A stretch of 64,000 nt of DNA from Distichodus sexfasciatus (lineage: Eukaryota > Chordata > Actinopteri > Characiformes > Distichodontidae). Each line of letters opens with the position of its first letter. Position 1 is the stretch's first letter. Shown piece by piece: positions 46,906 to 60,600 of this stretch. The notes below the pieces were generated by a model, which was not told the origin of the DNA, searched no databases, and saw only the letters and a program-made list of their open reading frames with translations. A program made the position numbers and the translations under genes. The stretch is taken from assembly GCA_032718565.1 (NCBI GenBank), contig JAVGVS010000760.1:47872-111871 (forward strand), read 5' to 3'.

Positions 46906-48238
46906 TTCTCCTTTCTGCGCTGTATTTTTGGCACACAGCAGTCATACAATTTCGTCAGGAATCACCTTAAAGGGCAGCTCCGTACCAGGCGTGTGGAGTC
47001 ACCTTTTTGTGCAAAGATTGATTTTGAAAAACCGGCCTCTTTTTGGGCCGTTGGCTGTGGCTAGTTGGCAAAGTGACTGGTTCCAACTTGCGGTCAATAG
47101 GCAATCAAATGCTTGATCGAGGGCTTTGTCCACGACTCGAAAAAGCAACTTAAAAATGGTGTGGGAGAACGAGCCTTAATAAATATTTTTAAACTGAATT
47201 AATATTTGTTTTAAGTTTTTGGAACGGACTGTGCCTTTAAGAGAAAATTAATGAAAACAAAAATCAAGTAAAGGCATCAAATTCAAACATCAGTTGAAGA
47301 GCTTTTTCTTTCTGGGTGTAGTGAGAGCTGAGGCAGCATGAAGCTTCATTGTGGTTTGGAGTGTCACGGTTTGAGCGTTAGCCGCCCGAAAATTGCTTTT
47401 AAGAAGCACGTACCTGCCAGCTACTCATTACACGCTCCGGCGAGTTTTCCAGCTTTTTGAAAAGGCCCGAGGACGTTCAAAACGGGAAGAGGCTTCCGAA
47501 GTTTTGCGTGGTAGAGCAGTCGACGGGCAACGTTTCTTTTTTGTTTTGTTAGGGGTATTACTATTATTATTGTTATTATTAATTGTTCTGTTTCCTATTT
47601 ATTTATTTATTTTTCGTCATCCTACAAAACCATAAGTGATTATGATTGTTAATCACAATGACTTATGATTGAACCATAAGTCGCAGAAAGCTGAAAATTC
47701 CAGGGTAAGTAGATATGATGTGCATCTCAGCACAAGCCAAAAAAGCGTAGGGAACGACCTGTGATTTGCACTATAGCATAGGAAAACACAGTTTGACCTC
47801 TAGGTCATAGATTTACACGCCTAAAAACACCACAACTATTAATACTTTTTTTTTTTAGAAAAGCTGCCGCGAAATCAGGCATTTTAGGCTGCAACAGTCT
47901 CAAGTCCCGCAAACTCCTGCAGGAACTGACTCTAATTGGGACTGCGTTCTTCCCAGTTTGAGATTTTGAGCTAATTTGCGTAATATGAAAAACAAACTTT
48001 TGCGAACTCCTCCTCGGCTATTGGTTGTTGAATTTGGTCGTGATTTGACGTTTTGTTGTTCGTTGTTGAAGTTGTCATTTATGGTTAATATGAAAATGTT
48101 GTGGTAATTGACATTTCACACGGTGTTGCAGCTACACGTCTAAGGCGTGGTGAACGATATAACAATCACTTGGTGCAAGTTTAAATGTGAAAGTTTCATA
48201 TATTTTCCTCTCAGGGTAGATAATAAAAAATTGTGCTT

Positions 48239-48280
<42 letters not shown>

Positions 48281-48649
48281 AGGTCAGGGTGGAGACTAGA
48301 TAGATGTTTTCACTCTGCCAGATGGTGAGGAAATATGAGGGTCGAAGCAACCGCAAATAGACCAGGGTGTATACTGTATTCTACACACACACACACACAC
48401 ACACACTAACACTGTAAATCACACGTTTAACCACAATGCGATATATCGATTCAACGGTCAACGATTCGCCGTCTGCTGATTTCACAAAACCTGCTACGAT
48501 ACAATTTCTGTTCGATTTGATTCAGGAGCCAGTGACCGATATTAAACAATATCATTAGCTGATTTATAACCATCACCTCCATCCATATCAATCACAAAAA
48601 ACTATCAATTGACATTTTTATACCTGAGTTCAGACATTTTTTGCTTCAA

Positions 48650-48850
48650 GAAAAATAGAAATAAAAATGTTTTTGCTACAAATTTACTCACTTCATTTTG
48701 TCGTACCTTTTTTTGTTACAAATTGAGTACGTTTTTAGTTTTGTTGTGCTTTGTTTTTGCTACAAGTTTTGTTTTGTAGTTTTGTCGTTCTGTTTTTGCT
48801 ACAAATTTAGTACGTTCAATCAAACATTTACATGAAAAACAATAGTTTGC
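48650..48850. repeat. T-rich minisatellite, outlying block
   Basis: Units TTTTTGCTACAAATTTA, GTACGTTTTTAGTTTTGT, the same family as 49690-50265. Confidence 0.7.
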
Positions 48851-49689
48851 TGTAATAAAAACAGACCATGTTCAATGTTAAGATTTGTACAATGTCTGAT
48901 CGATATTTCAAGCTTCTTGATCATCTGTTCAGTGTATCAATGTAGACTGATGCACCGTTAGACCCCCAACACAAGGCAGCGGTCCTGGAATTCATTCAGT
49001 TTAAATGAATTCAGTACAATTTATTTTAAAGTGTTAATTTCTTTCACGATTATTATTATTTTTCCTTTAACACCTCTTTTCTAAAGCAATAAATGGTTTT
49101 AAAAACTTTATAAATGAACTGTACTTCCTTCCTTGCTTCCTCTCGGTTCAGCTCGGCCTCTTAAAGCGCTTCCAGAAAGACAAGAGATGATGAATGAATC
49201 CATTATGGCTCGTGATATTTCCTCGAGCCGTCGCTTGACTCGGTTCCGCCTCGTTCTTCCCTCAGCGTTTCCAGGTGGAACCGAGTCACATTCCGTCACG
49301 TTCGACTTCGTCTCCTTTCAGACGCTGTTCCAAAAACGCTTTTACTGTTAATGTTGTTTAAGTAAAGACTGTCGTGTTTCATTCCGGCTTTCAACTGCTT
49401 TTCCGTTTGTGTTTCTTGTCTGAACGTTAAACGTGTCGCTTTCCGTGACAGAACGGGATGTTAATGTCGGATCAGATCAAAGTTTGACTGAGTATCTCAT
49501 TCCTCACAGCTACACCGAGCTCAGTGTTGTAGCAGCGTGATGTGATGTTGAGGCATCGTGACTAGGGACGAGCCGATACCAAGAACCGATACACGATACC
49601 AATAAAAATCCTACTGTTGTATCTGGATAAAGTGTTATTGGTGATGAAATCGATCTGTATCATATTAACATATTTTTGCATGTTAAAAC

Positions 49690-50265
49690 TCATACTTTTT
49701 TTTTTACGCTTTTTGAACTTGTCTGTGTTGTGATATTTTGTTTTTGTTGCAAATTTAATGTCATTTCATTTTGTTTGTTGTTTTGTCAGACTTTGTTACA
49801 AGTGTAGTTTTTTTGTCTTACTTTTTTGTGCTACATTTGCAAATTGAGTTTTTTGTTTGGTGGGACTTTGTTTTTGCTACAAATGTTTTTTGTTTTGTCA
49901 GACATTACAAATTTAGCACATTTTTTCCTGTTTTTAGTTTGTCGTACTTTGTGTTTGGTACAAATTTTGTACATTTTTAGTTTTGTTGTACTTTGTTTTT
50001 GCTACAAATGTAGCTGTTGTTTTCATTTTCTCGTACTTTGTGCTACATTTGTACGTTTTTTTTTTCATTTGGTGGGACTTGGTATTTGCTACAAATTTGG
50101 TTCTTGTTTTCATTTTTGTCGGACTTTGTTTTTTGTTATAAATGTAGTAAATTTTTTTCATTTTGTCTTTGTTTTTGCTACGAATTATCTTTTTTGTGGG
50201 ACTTTGTTTTTGCTAGAAATTTTGTATGTATTTTAATTTTGTCTTTGTTTTTGTTACAGGCCGAG
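49690..50265. repeat. T-rich minisatellite, about 45-55-bp units
   Basis: Repeated GTACTTTGTTTTTGCTACAA, ATTTAGTACATTTTT and TCATTTTGTC motifs, about eleven units with length variation. Long ORFs on both strands (for example 49826-50236) are products of this repeat. Confidence 0.85.
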
Positions 50266-51317
50266 GAGACACACACACACACCGAGTCCCACCCAGCACC
50301 TGCTCTCGGGGTGGAAACCAGTTTACTGAATCTCCTCCATCTGCCAAAACCGAACGTGACTGCAAGCGGGTCATTGGAGCTCGACTTGAACGTCACGCTC
50401 ATGATGAAAAACTATTTCAGTCTGCCAGCAAATTACAGAACCACTGGCATCACGTCACCACGCTACTGTAAGTACATCTCGCCTCATACACATTATATGT
50501 AAATAGCTGGCGAGGTTTATAGCTGGAGACAAAACTCTGGATAGCGATAACTTACACTAACATAGCATAGACGCATCCCTACGTCTGGTGGTGATACAAG
50601 TTAGCCAACCGTAGCTAAATCTGACCTGTCCAGGAGAAAATTAGCCACTTCGGCATGTGTCTTCAGATTCTCCTCTCCATCGTTGAAACGCATCTCTCTG
50701 TGCTGATCCTCGTGTTGTTTCTGCTTCGGTCGAGGCGTTTTTGAGAGTCTTAGCGAGGACTTTTGCTTTGAGTAATGTCAGACATTTGTAATCCAGAATG
50801 CTTGCAGCTGCAGCTCAGTGCTAACTGGCAACCTGGATGCTGAAACGCTACTGACTTTGCGGAGCTACAAGTCAAAACACAAACCAAAACATAAACACGA
50901 TTTGCGTTCTGTAAATTAACTTTTAAAATATGAATATTCTGGCTGTGCTAATTTTATTAGTGAGATTTATATTTGAAATTCTTTAATCTCCGGTGACATA
51001 TTAGCTTCATTTAATCATTACTTGCCATAATTTTCTGACATATAGCTCCTTTAAGCAGTTTATCTATGTAATAAAATAACTTTTAACACTGATTTTTTTT
51101 GTTATATTCAGGAATTAAAATTAATTACTTTTTTAAAACTGATTCTAACTCGTTTTCTTTGCCTCCGTCCTTTTCTTCTTAATCTTAGATTAACAGGACG
51201 TGTTAAATGAAGATTACGAAGTCATATCTTGTCTAGTGTAGGTGCAAAAGTCAAAATTCTTCTTTCTGCGCCAAGAATTCACACTCCATTCCCAAAAGAA
51301 GTCAATCTAGACTTTAT

Positions 51318-51512
51318 GGTGGTGTAATGGTTGGGTGTTCGTCCCGTGATCAGAAGGTCGCCGGTTCGAATCCCAGACCGGTAAAGGTACCACTGAGGTA
51401 TTCGTGAGCAAGGTACCGTCCCCACTGCTCCTTCACGGATGGGTCAAATGCGGAGGTCACATTTCGTGGTGCTGTGCTGTGTTCACAATAACAAATAATC
51501 ACTCACTTTCAC
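51318..51512 (+). repeat. tRNA-derived SINE (family 1), best-preserved copy
   Basis: A box GGTGTAATGGTTGGGTG, B box GCCGGTTCGAATCCC, body ACCGGTAAAGGTACCACTGA, tail TTCACAATAACAAATAATCA. Confidence 0.85.
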
Positions 51513-52476
51513 TTCAAAAAGAATTGAAATTGGAAAGGAACATGTACCTTTGTCGTTTATTTCTGTACAAAAGTTTAAATTCAAAGCGATACGTTTGCAA
51601 TACTTTAAAATAAGTCACATTTACATCACATCAATGTACAACTGAAGGCTAATGTAGGAAACAGAAGAATACAAGAAAGTGGAGTAGATTCACTTTCCTA
51701 TTTTTACAGGATGGACAGAAATACATTACAGCATAAAGGACGTCCCTTTGAGATTTGCCTGTACAATAAATAACTATAAAATATATCTCTGTTTATCAAT
51801 TTGAGGAGTTTGATTTTTAAGAAACACATAAAACATAGAAATCACTAACAAATTACAATCTCCGAAAAAAGACCAGCTATTTCGGCATTTTTCGGTGCCT
51901 CTTTTTGCCGATTCCGTCTCGCCGCTCGTTCTCGTTGTTCGGGGGTTTAACGAGGGTTTTTTGATTATTTTTTCCCCCTCATCACTGGCTCTTTTCGTAT
52001 GCGACATCACGAAAAACAAACAACAAAAAACTTCAACGTGTAATCGTTAAAAATGACGACAACATTTACAATCCGAAATCGTCTTTTTACAGGATAGATT
52101 AAAAAATAAAATATAGTTCTCGGAATGACAAACACCACAGATTTAAAAAATAACGCGGAATGTTAATCGATTTTTGATTTTCTTTTCTTCCCAAAAGTCA
52201 CACTGACAACACGATTCGGAAAAGAAAACCCACCTAAAAAATATGTCACGTTAATTACGTACACTGACATCACACATCGACCGGGGCGGGGCTTGACACA
52301 AACGCATGCTCGTTTCCGATTGGCTGTCGTTACGTTCGGCTGTCCTGGGCCGTGCTGTGGGCGTGGCCTGGGATGGGATGAGATGGGGGGGGAAGAAGTG
52401 GGTGTGGCCTGAGCGATTCCGCTACGGGCAGTGGTGCTAGCTAGCGAGAGTCCGCGAGAGCAAAGCCGTCGTAGCA

Positions 52477-52604
52477 TCATAGCTTCATCACCTTGACGAC
52501 GGGCAGCGGCAGCACCTGGTGCAGTTTAGCGCGCTCCTCGTCCGCCGCTAGCCGAACCCAGTCGGGCCGGAAGTCGCTTTTGAATCCCACGAAGGCCAGT
52601 TTGT
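52477..52604 (-). CDS. cemip: cemip last coding exon
   Basis: It completes an aspartate codon, then reads KLAFVGFKSDFRPDWVRLAA and QVLPLPVVKVMKL and a TGA stop at 52477. The acceptor is CTTACTTTTTAG. The intron before it is 3.4 kb. Confidence 0.96.
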
Positions 52605-54876
52605 CTAAAAAGTAAGCAAAAAACAGAGAGTTTAGGGAGTCGGCCCCGTGATCGGAGGTTCGCCGGTTCAAGTCCCGGTACGGTAAAGGTACCACTGAGG
52701 TACTTATTAAGAAGGTACCATTCCGAGCACTGCCCCCCAGGCACTGCCCACTGCTGCTTCACGGATGGGTCAAATGCAGAGGTCAGATTTGGTTGTGGTG
52801 CACTGTGCTGTGTTCACAAATAATCACACACTCAAATTCTACAGTAAAGGACCAGGTGCTTAATTGTGCGTTCAATTACCTCAGTCGTACGGCACTAAAA
52901 GTCTAAGCCATGACCGTTCTACATGACCGCGACCCCGCCGTAAACTCAGCAGGGACTAAACTGGTCGCCGTGCTCATAATCACGGTAATTGTGCACGTCG
53001 AGTACGAATAATAGTGCGTGAAAATGTAAAAGAGGTCAGATCCGACCGCAGGCTTGACCGCGCTAATGCCTATTATGTTCCCTGTGAGTGTAACTGTTCA
53101 CAATAACAATCACGTACATTCCTAAAGTTAAATGTTCAAGTTTTCTGTTATTCAAAGCCCCTTCCATGTCCTAATTACAGGCACAGTCTCGCTGGAGCAA
53201 ACTCAGGTCTTGCTCAGGGGCCCAGTGGCGGTAACGCTGAAGGCAGGGTGCAGCCGAACTCCGGCCCAGAAGCTCTTGCTTTGTTGTCTACAGCTGCAGA
53301 TTATCAACGGTAATGAACGTGTGTGGAAACCGTCTTGGTGTGGTTGATTTGGTTTTCCTGTGTTGCGTTTTGCTGCTGTCTTACTCAAAAGACAAAACAT
53401 TTGATTGTGCAAATTTTCTAGAATTTGAAAATGTGAAATGGAGGTGTGGGAATCGAAAAACCGGTTCAGACTCAGAACACCTCCAACGTTATCGATTCTC
53501 CTTAAGCTCCTGCTTAAACTGTACGAGTGAATCGCAGGGGGTAAAAGTTCGCAGCTCACGATTCATGTTCTCACACTATACGGCCCGATGCTCTGATGCG
53601 ACCTGACTGCTCACACTGTACGTCCACACACGACACGTCGGACTCTCGTATCCGGAACTGCAATGTAAACAGAAGAAGAAGCGCTGCCTTGCTGCTCCAT
53701 CTTGCCTAAAATTTCACTTCCACCTCTGTGTTTGTGCATGTGCAGTGTGAGAGGTTGCGTTAAATCGGCTCGTGGCACTGCTTCAACAGTGCGATACCCT
53801 CACGAGGGGCGACCGGGATTTCAAACAGGTTTGATTTTCTTGCGACCATACGATTGCTGATCGGGAGCTGGTCGTGAGGTGTTAATCGCTTCTCGTTACC
53901 CCATGTATACTTCACGGTGCACGACACACGATTAAGCCGAAACTCGGGCCGATCCCCAAAACAGTCGCACGAGTGAAAAATCGTCTCTAAATGGGCCAAA
54001 AATCACACAGCGTAAGCCCACCTTAACGATTCTCTCGTTTCCCAGCGCGACGTTTTCCGTTTTTCCCTAAGTTTTGCTTCGCGGTTCATTACGTCACACT
54101 CTCTACGACTTGACCTTCAACCATGAGGAATCATGACGCATAAATGATATTTTTCGTGATGTAAACACACTCTGCGTTTGTTAGCGCACGTGACTCTCAC
54201 AGGGAAGTCCAACATTCACTAAAAACCTTCCAGTTCAGTTAAATCTTCCCATTTATTACAGACAAAACTTAGATTTTAGCTGATAAATAACGACCAGCGT
54301 TCTACTCGCAGTACAAACATTTACTTGATATTTATTTATTCCCGACGCGCGTCCACAGCGCTATTGTGCCGCGGCGCTCATATGGAACACCCTCATGGCA
54401 AAAATGTACTTCTCTCCCAGAAATGAGTTATAGGCCAAAATGAGTCCAAATGCTCAAAAATTAACAAAACTTAAATATTTCCTCATTTTTCCCTTAATCA
54501 GAATATTTATTTCCATTCTATAATGTTAGAGAGTAAAACATAAATATAGAACAATCATGATTTATTATCAAATAATTTTATTGTATATCCAGATGGAGCC
54601 CTAATGGATAAAGAAGTGTTTCCACCTGCACTTGTTCTTCATAAACTAAACCACAGAATGTCTCTACAGAATAAATGCATAATAAAATTAAAACTAAACA
54701 CATCAGCTAGAAGTCTTTAAAGTCTTGTATCAGCTTCATTCACTACCTACAACTGTTGAGATTAAATCTTCAGGTGTTACTCGCCAGTGTGAGCAGGGCA
54801 GAATGCTTCTTATTAGTCACTGATCGCTAGCTTTATGTGTGTCTTTATGAGAAGTGTCTAACCATCACCTGCACTC

Positions 54877-54913
<37 letters not shown>

Positions 54914-55228
54914 CTACTTCTTCCAGGATAAACATGTGGGGAACAAATCTGGAGCGTGAGGATTGAAATGTGTGTGAGCGGTGTGTGAAGGGAGGAAGAA
55001 GAAGATTCCTGCTGCTCTGCCATGTAAGTGTGTGTGTTTCAACTCCTTCACACGTGTGTGTGCTGTTTTTCACAGAAAAATCACTTCTGCAACTACATTT
55101 TATATATATATCTACAGTATATCTCTCTACCTACAGTATCTCTCTATCTATAGTGTGTGTATATATACTGTATCTCTCTCTCTTTATATATATGTATATG
55201 TATATGTATATATGTATATTCATGTGTG

Positions 55229-55259
<31 letters not shown>

Positions 55260-57584
55260 ATATGTACATATGTATGTATGTATGTATATATAGATATATA
55301 GATATATGTACACACACACACACAATATAAATGTCACATACACTACACAGTATATTTCTCATCATTGTTGGCTGGAAACCTTTTATGACCAAAACGGAAT
55401 TTTTTCAGTAACTTGAAAAAACGATATATATTCTGAGTATGTGAACATTATATTTACATATATGAACAAGCCGTTTTCAACATGTTGTCGGGTCAACGTG
55501 AAGATTGACCAATAGAATTATCTTATGACAAAATAAAATTGACCAAAATTAGATGAGGTTTCCACCTGACAGTGATGATCTATTACATTTTACAGTATTT
55601 TATGTATTAAACATTCCATTTGATATGTTATGCTTTATGCACTTGTTTTTAATACTGTAATACTTGTTCTAAGTCTGAATTAAATGAAGTGATTTTTATA
55701 GAATTGTATTTTTTCCTATTATTTTAGAATTAGAGACGCAACTTAGAAAAAGACGCAAGGCGAGGTGTAGCTGCAGCGCTTTACCTAGTTACAGAAGTGC
55801 AAAAATCTCAGGATTATTACTGCAACTTGTGCTAAAATTGCACATTCTCATATATTCACGTGTTCTATGTGTCTACTTTGTATTCTCTGCAACTATACTT
55901 GTACAAGCTGAGATGAGAACCTGTATTTTGACTTGGAAAGTTACTGGTTAACTCGTGACTGTGTTTTTGTGTCGCTCGTTACCTCTCAGCTTGACGTTGG
56001 GATCTGCACCGAGCTTTTCAAGCGTTTTGGTCCAAGGTCCTCTCGTCACCAACTTGCCCTTAGACGTAACCAGCACTATGGAGCTGCAAAGGACATAAAC
56101 TGGTAAGTTTCTATGAAAGGTATTGTTCACTGTTACCGTGTAAAATTACGGAAGCACATTGTTGCCACACCATATTAATCTAAAATGATAAGACTGCGTG
56201 TGGGTTTCCTCCGGGTGCTCCGGTTTCCTCCCACAGTCCAAAGGCATGCAATATAGGTTAATCGGTGTCTCTAAATTGGCCGCCGTAAAATGTTACAGCT
56301 GAGAAACAGAAAGTTTCTAGCAGTGCTGGAGTGGAGCATAGGCTAGAAGAATTGTGTGGCACGTTCTGATTTCAGATTAATTTATTTGCATTTATTTATA
56401 TTGATAATATTGTCTAAAATGATTTGCCTGAATCTGATGAATTTCTGCTTTCTAGCTATTCTCCTTCAGTTTTGAAACTGTAATTATTATTTATTTTTGC
56501 TATTGTGAAATGTAGAAGAATCCAAGAAAGTTCAAATCGAGTCTACTTTTATATGCTACATAAAATAATATGATGTATATATTAATATAATAATAGTAAT
56601 TTTTATCTACTGTATATAGCACTGTTCCTACATAGAAATGCAACCCACATTAAGTATAAAATCAATCAAAAAGGAAAACAGAAGCAAGTAGTTAACATTT
56701 TGTTATAAATAAATAAAATGAAAAAAATATAAACACAATTCAGTGTTTTAAAGAAACAACGAAAAAATGTTTTAAAAAACTGCAAATAAGTTACAAGATA
56801 TAAAAAGTTGAGAAATAGGGTTACCTTAAATCAAAAATACTAAATATTAAAGGCCATTTAAAACCTGGAACTAGTTTAACTTCTCTAATTACTAATGTGA
56901 AGAATGTGTACGTCTTCATATTATTGTTCATTAATAAATCTGTATCATCTGAGTTGACTAGTAGGCTCTTCTTTTGGAATAAGTCATGATAATGAGCTCA
57001 ACAAGGCAACGCACTTCATGTCAAACTGAATCTTCGTGTCTAGTAACAATTAACTGGTCATTTTCCTCACTCGTCTTTCAGGCTGTTGACGTAGTTGTCG
57101 ATCTGAGCCGGAATTCCCATCAGCACGGCGTTCCGGAAGCCCTTGGTGTCCAGCACCGCCCCCGTGTGTCCGTCCAGCACTGTCAAGTGAACGCCGTCTT
57201 CTGATTGGTAGATCTTCTTACCGTTCACCTGCAAAACCCAGCAATGAACAAAACATTTACACTGTGAGTCAAACACATCATATCAGTGACGTTCATATTG
57301 CACATTATTATATTAATTGAGATTACAGGATTACAGCAAATGTAGTTTCAATATTTTATAAAGTTACTTATAGTAAATGCTTTTTCAAGTCAAAGTAAAC
57401 TTTATTGTGCTCACTTTATATACATGTACATAGAGAGAGGACAGCATTTTTAAATTGAAATTGAAGATAAATGAACATATGTAATTGCAAACATTGTTGA
57501 ATAATGAACAATATTGTGTGTATATACTGTACATACTTATGCATTTATATAAACTCACACACGAAGATTTGTACACATATACAC

Positions 57585-57615
<31 letters not shown>

Positions 57616-60600
57616 TATATACATACACACACATACATATATTATATATATATACACATATGTGTGTGTACACATTCATATATGTGTGTATATATATTTA
57701 ATACGGTATGTACATTTATAAGTATGTATATACTGTACACACAATACACAGTTTTGTGTGTGTACACATACTTATACATTAAAGTATATACATACCTCAA
57801 ATATTAAATATATACACAAATATATTTGAAAATGATCTTTCTAACTATGTGTGTGTATGTATATATGTATAGACATACACATGTATACACACACACATTA
57901 TATATATATGTATGTATATGTATATGTAAAGTGATTCTTGTCACCAGTCCTGATATTTACAGCTTTAGGAGGATATGAGTGCAGCTGTGAGTGTGGTACC
58001 TCGGAGTAGGCGAAGTCCTCTTTGATGTGGAAGAAGCGAGTGGTGTAGGACTCCAGCTTCACCTCCAGAAAATGCTCCGAGGTTTGGGGCTGTGAGAGGA
58101 GAAGAGAGGACCTGCGCTTAGTAATCAGGCGCTTCAAACCGGCCCGAAAGGTGTCGTTAACGAGTCCTCCTAACGAGGCGTATCGATTACATCCTCAGCT
58201 GCGGAATATGGATTAAAAATATAAATATATTTAAGCACAGTTTGAAAATTAATCAAAACCGAAACTCCTTCATGCCCCTCGTACCAGTCTGGACCGGGGC
58301 AGTTTTTTGGGCAGGGGCACGTCCACCACGGGCATCTCGGCGTGTTTGGGGTAAGCCTCCGCCACGCAGTCGCTCGGGCCGCTGTTTTTGGGAATGACGG
58401 CTTTAATTTTCACACGTTCACATCCTCGCACTGAGCAGAACGCAAAGTCCTCCCTCTCGCTGTGAGCCTGGACCTTCACGAACAGCAGCCTGGGCCAGAG
58501 GAAGCAGACGACAGCGTCAGGGAGAGGACACACACACACACAAAGCATTTCCTCACAGTTACTGAACACACGAAAACACACACCTCTTCCCACTGGAAGA
58601 TGATAAGGATATTGACATATACAGTACTGAGCAAAAGTCTTGAGCCAGCCCTCATTTCTTCATATTGTGCTTCCACAGAGCCAGACGTTCTTGCACTTTT
58701 ACTGTAATCTTAAAGAACGTTATTTATCTGTATATTGGCACATTTAGCAATAAGTCATCACAGCTTTAAGGTCTTATTTTCCTAGCAAAATATAAAGAAA
58801 TGAGCCGTGGTTCAACAGTTTTGCACAGCACTGCAATATAATGCTGACATAAAGACATACCAATGGTATACAATATATACATATACTGTATATGTCTATA
58901 TTCTATATTATCTATAATAGCCATACAGTATATATGGTACAGAATACAGACATAAATTGTATATGTTCTTTATAGAATTAAAGTGTATATATTCTATATA
59001 AATACAGTATATGGTATATGTGACCCCTCCTGTGAAAACCCGGCTAAAATCGCCAAATCTAATTATGAAATAAAGAGCGTCAAAGTAGTCATAGCGAGAA
59101 AAATGTCAACAACATGCCATATGAGTTTATTGCAGTAAATGATAGATTATGTGCTGAGGTTTTCAGATGTAATGTTTGAAATGTAATTTCTAACAGGATA
59201 AATAGCGAAATTCGTGATTTTATTCACCTTACATTTCCATTTTCCACCGGAAAATACCGGAGGTTGGCTTCGTAAACATTGCTTTTATAACGTCTTTGGG
59301 ATTACTTTATGTGCAAAAACAACTGGTGATTTGGGTGTTATTCGGTTTAGGAACTACTGTTCTATCATTATAAAGTGCATACAGACATTAAGATCAATGT
59401 GTATCCGCGGCAGGTAAAGAGGAGGTAGAAAAATGGCGACTTTAGCCGGGTGCCGCTTTCTGTGTGTGTTGCTTTGTGTCACTGTGTACACATCAGAAAC
59501 AGTGCTTTGTTTTCGGTAGATGAACGTTTTGTCAATCGAACCAGGCTATTTCATCAACATTTTATGCTTGGTATCTCTCTCAAAAAAAAAAAGACTTCGA
59601 CGCTAACTCTGAGGTAATTTTTTTTCATCCCCCATGGCGGCGCCAATAAGCAAGGAACAGAAGGAAGCCGAGTGTTTCAACATGCTTTTTCGTGTTGATA
59701 TGCGTGCTTTTTCGCCATAAATAAATAGACCCATTTTCCAAAAGTATCAGAATTGTTCCATAAATGTGTCATATATCACTTGAAATGGGAGAATGTAAGC
59801 TTTAATTTGGTATATGACACACAGTCAGGATAATTATGGTTCAAAGATGCATCAGTGTTGAAAATATGTGTTTTTACATTGAAATTTCTCAAAAACCTGT
59901 TTTTCTGAGCCTATAATTTGCCAAATCTTTGACATGGCCTTACTTGGTCAGTATTAAAGATATCAAGGTGAAATTTACAGAAAATGTTCTTTAAATTATG
60001 TAGAATTATTTTATGTATAAAACAGAGAGTTACCAAAAAATGGGTTAGCTGGGTTATCATAGGCAGGGTCACATATATGCATATATTTTACACCATCTAC
60101 TGTATAGAGACATACAGATGATATAGACATACAGATATAAACAGTGCCGGCGTCATCTCTTACCCCGTGTCCTCCTCCCAGTAGTAATAACCTCGTGCCA
60201 GGTGTGAATGAGCCACTTTTTCTCTCTGGTCCGTTCTCATGAACACTCCCGTCTTCTTCGTCTGTTTGGTGAGACGGTTGTGAACGTCGGAGATGACGGT
60301 GAACGTCGTGCCTTTCGGGTAGCAGAAGCCCACCCTGATCCAGTCGTTCCTGTTTATTAACAAACACCAAGATTAGCAGTGACTTCAGGTTTTACTCTGT
60401 AATGCAGTAACTCGCCGTGAGCACATGGTGGCGTAAGAGAGCCGTTATTGTGCTGCGTGTCTCGTCAGAGTCGACTCACGAATGACTTTTAAAACTCCAA
60501 ACCAAAACCCTTAGAAACCCGGACCTGTTGAAGTTGATGAGCCAGACGGTGATTTCTGCCGGAGCGGCTTGGTCCCAGTGCACTGTGTAGCTTTTGGCCA

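Larger units (their letters stand above)
45387..52476. other. intergenic region between convergent mesd and cemip
   Basis: Besides the mesd 3' UTR, the CTCF-like array, SINEs and minisatellites, it contains a repeat at 47685-47930, a (GT)n run at 48241-48278 and TE-like pieces at 48425-48970 and 49563-49690 (GAGCCGATACC terminus). I found no coding exon. The cemip 3' UTR must occupy part of 51.5-52.48 kb. Confidence 0.55.
52605..55982. other. last cemip intron, repeat-rich
   Basis: No exon found. It contains a family 1 SINE, GC-richer DNA without a recognised element at 53.5-54.0 kb, the hAT-related piece at 54120-54545, a (CA)n run at 54880-54910, and TA/TG-rich DNA at 55.1-55.3 kb. Confidence 0.6.

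Noticed and set aside
49826..50502. Overlapping ORFs of 136 and 161 codons
   Set aside because: They are products of the T-rich minisatellite, with no domain and both strands open.
51318..51400. tRNA gene candidate (A and B boxes)
   Set aside because: The same head recurs in ten copies with a shared SINE body and tail, and the tRNA fold is not complete.
52477..56083. Apparent two-base frameshift at the last cemip junction
   Set aside because: On rereading, the preceding exon ends AAG CTG AGA G before GTAACG, so the phases match and the frame is intact.
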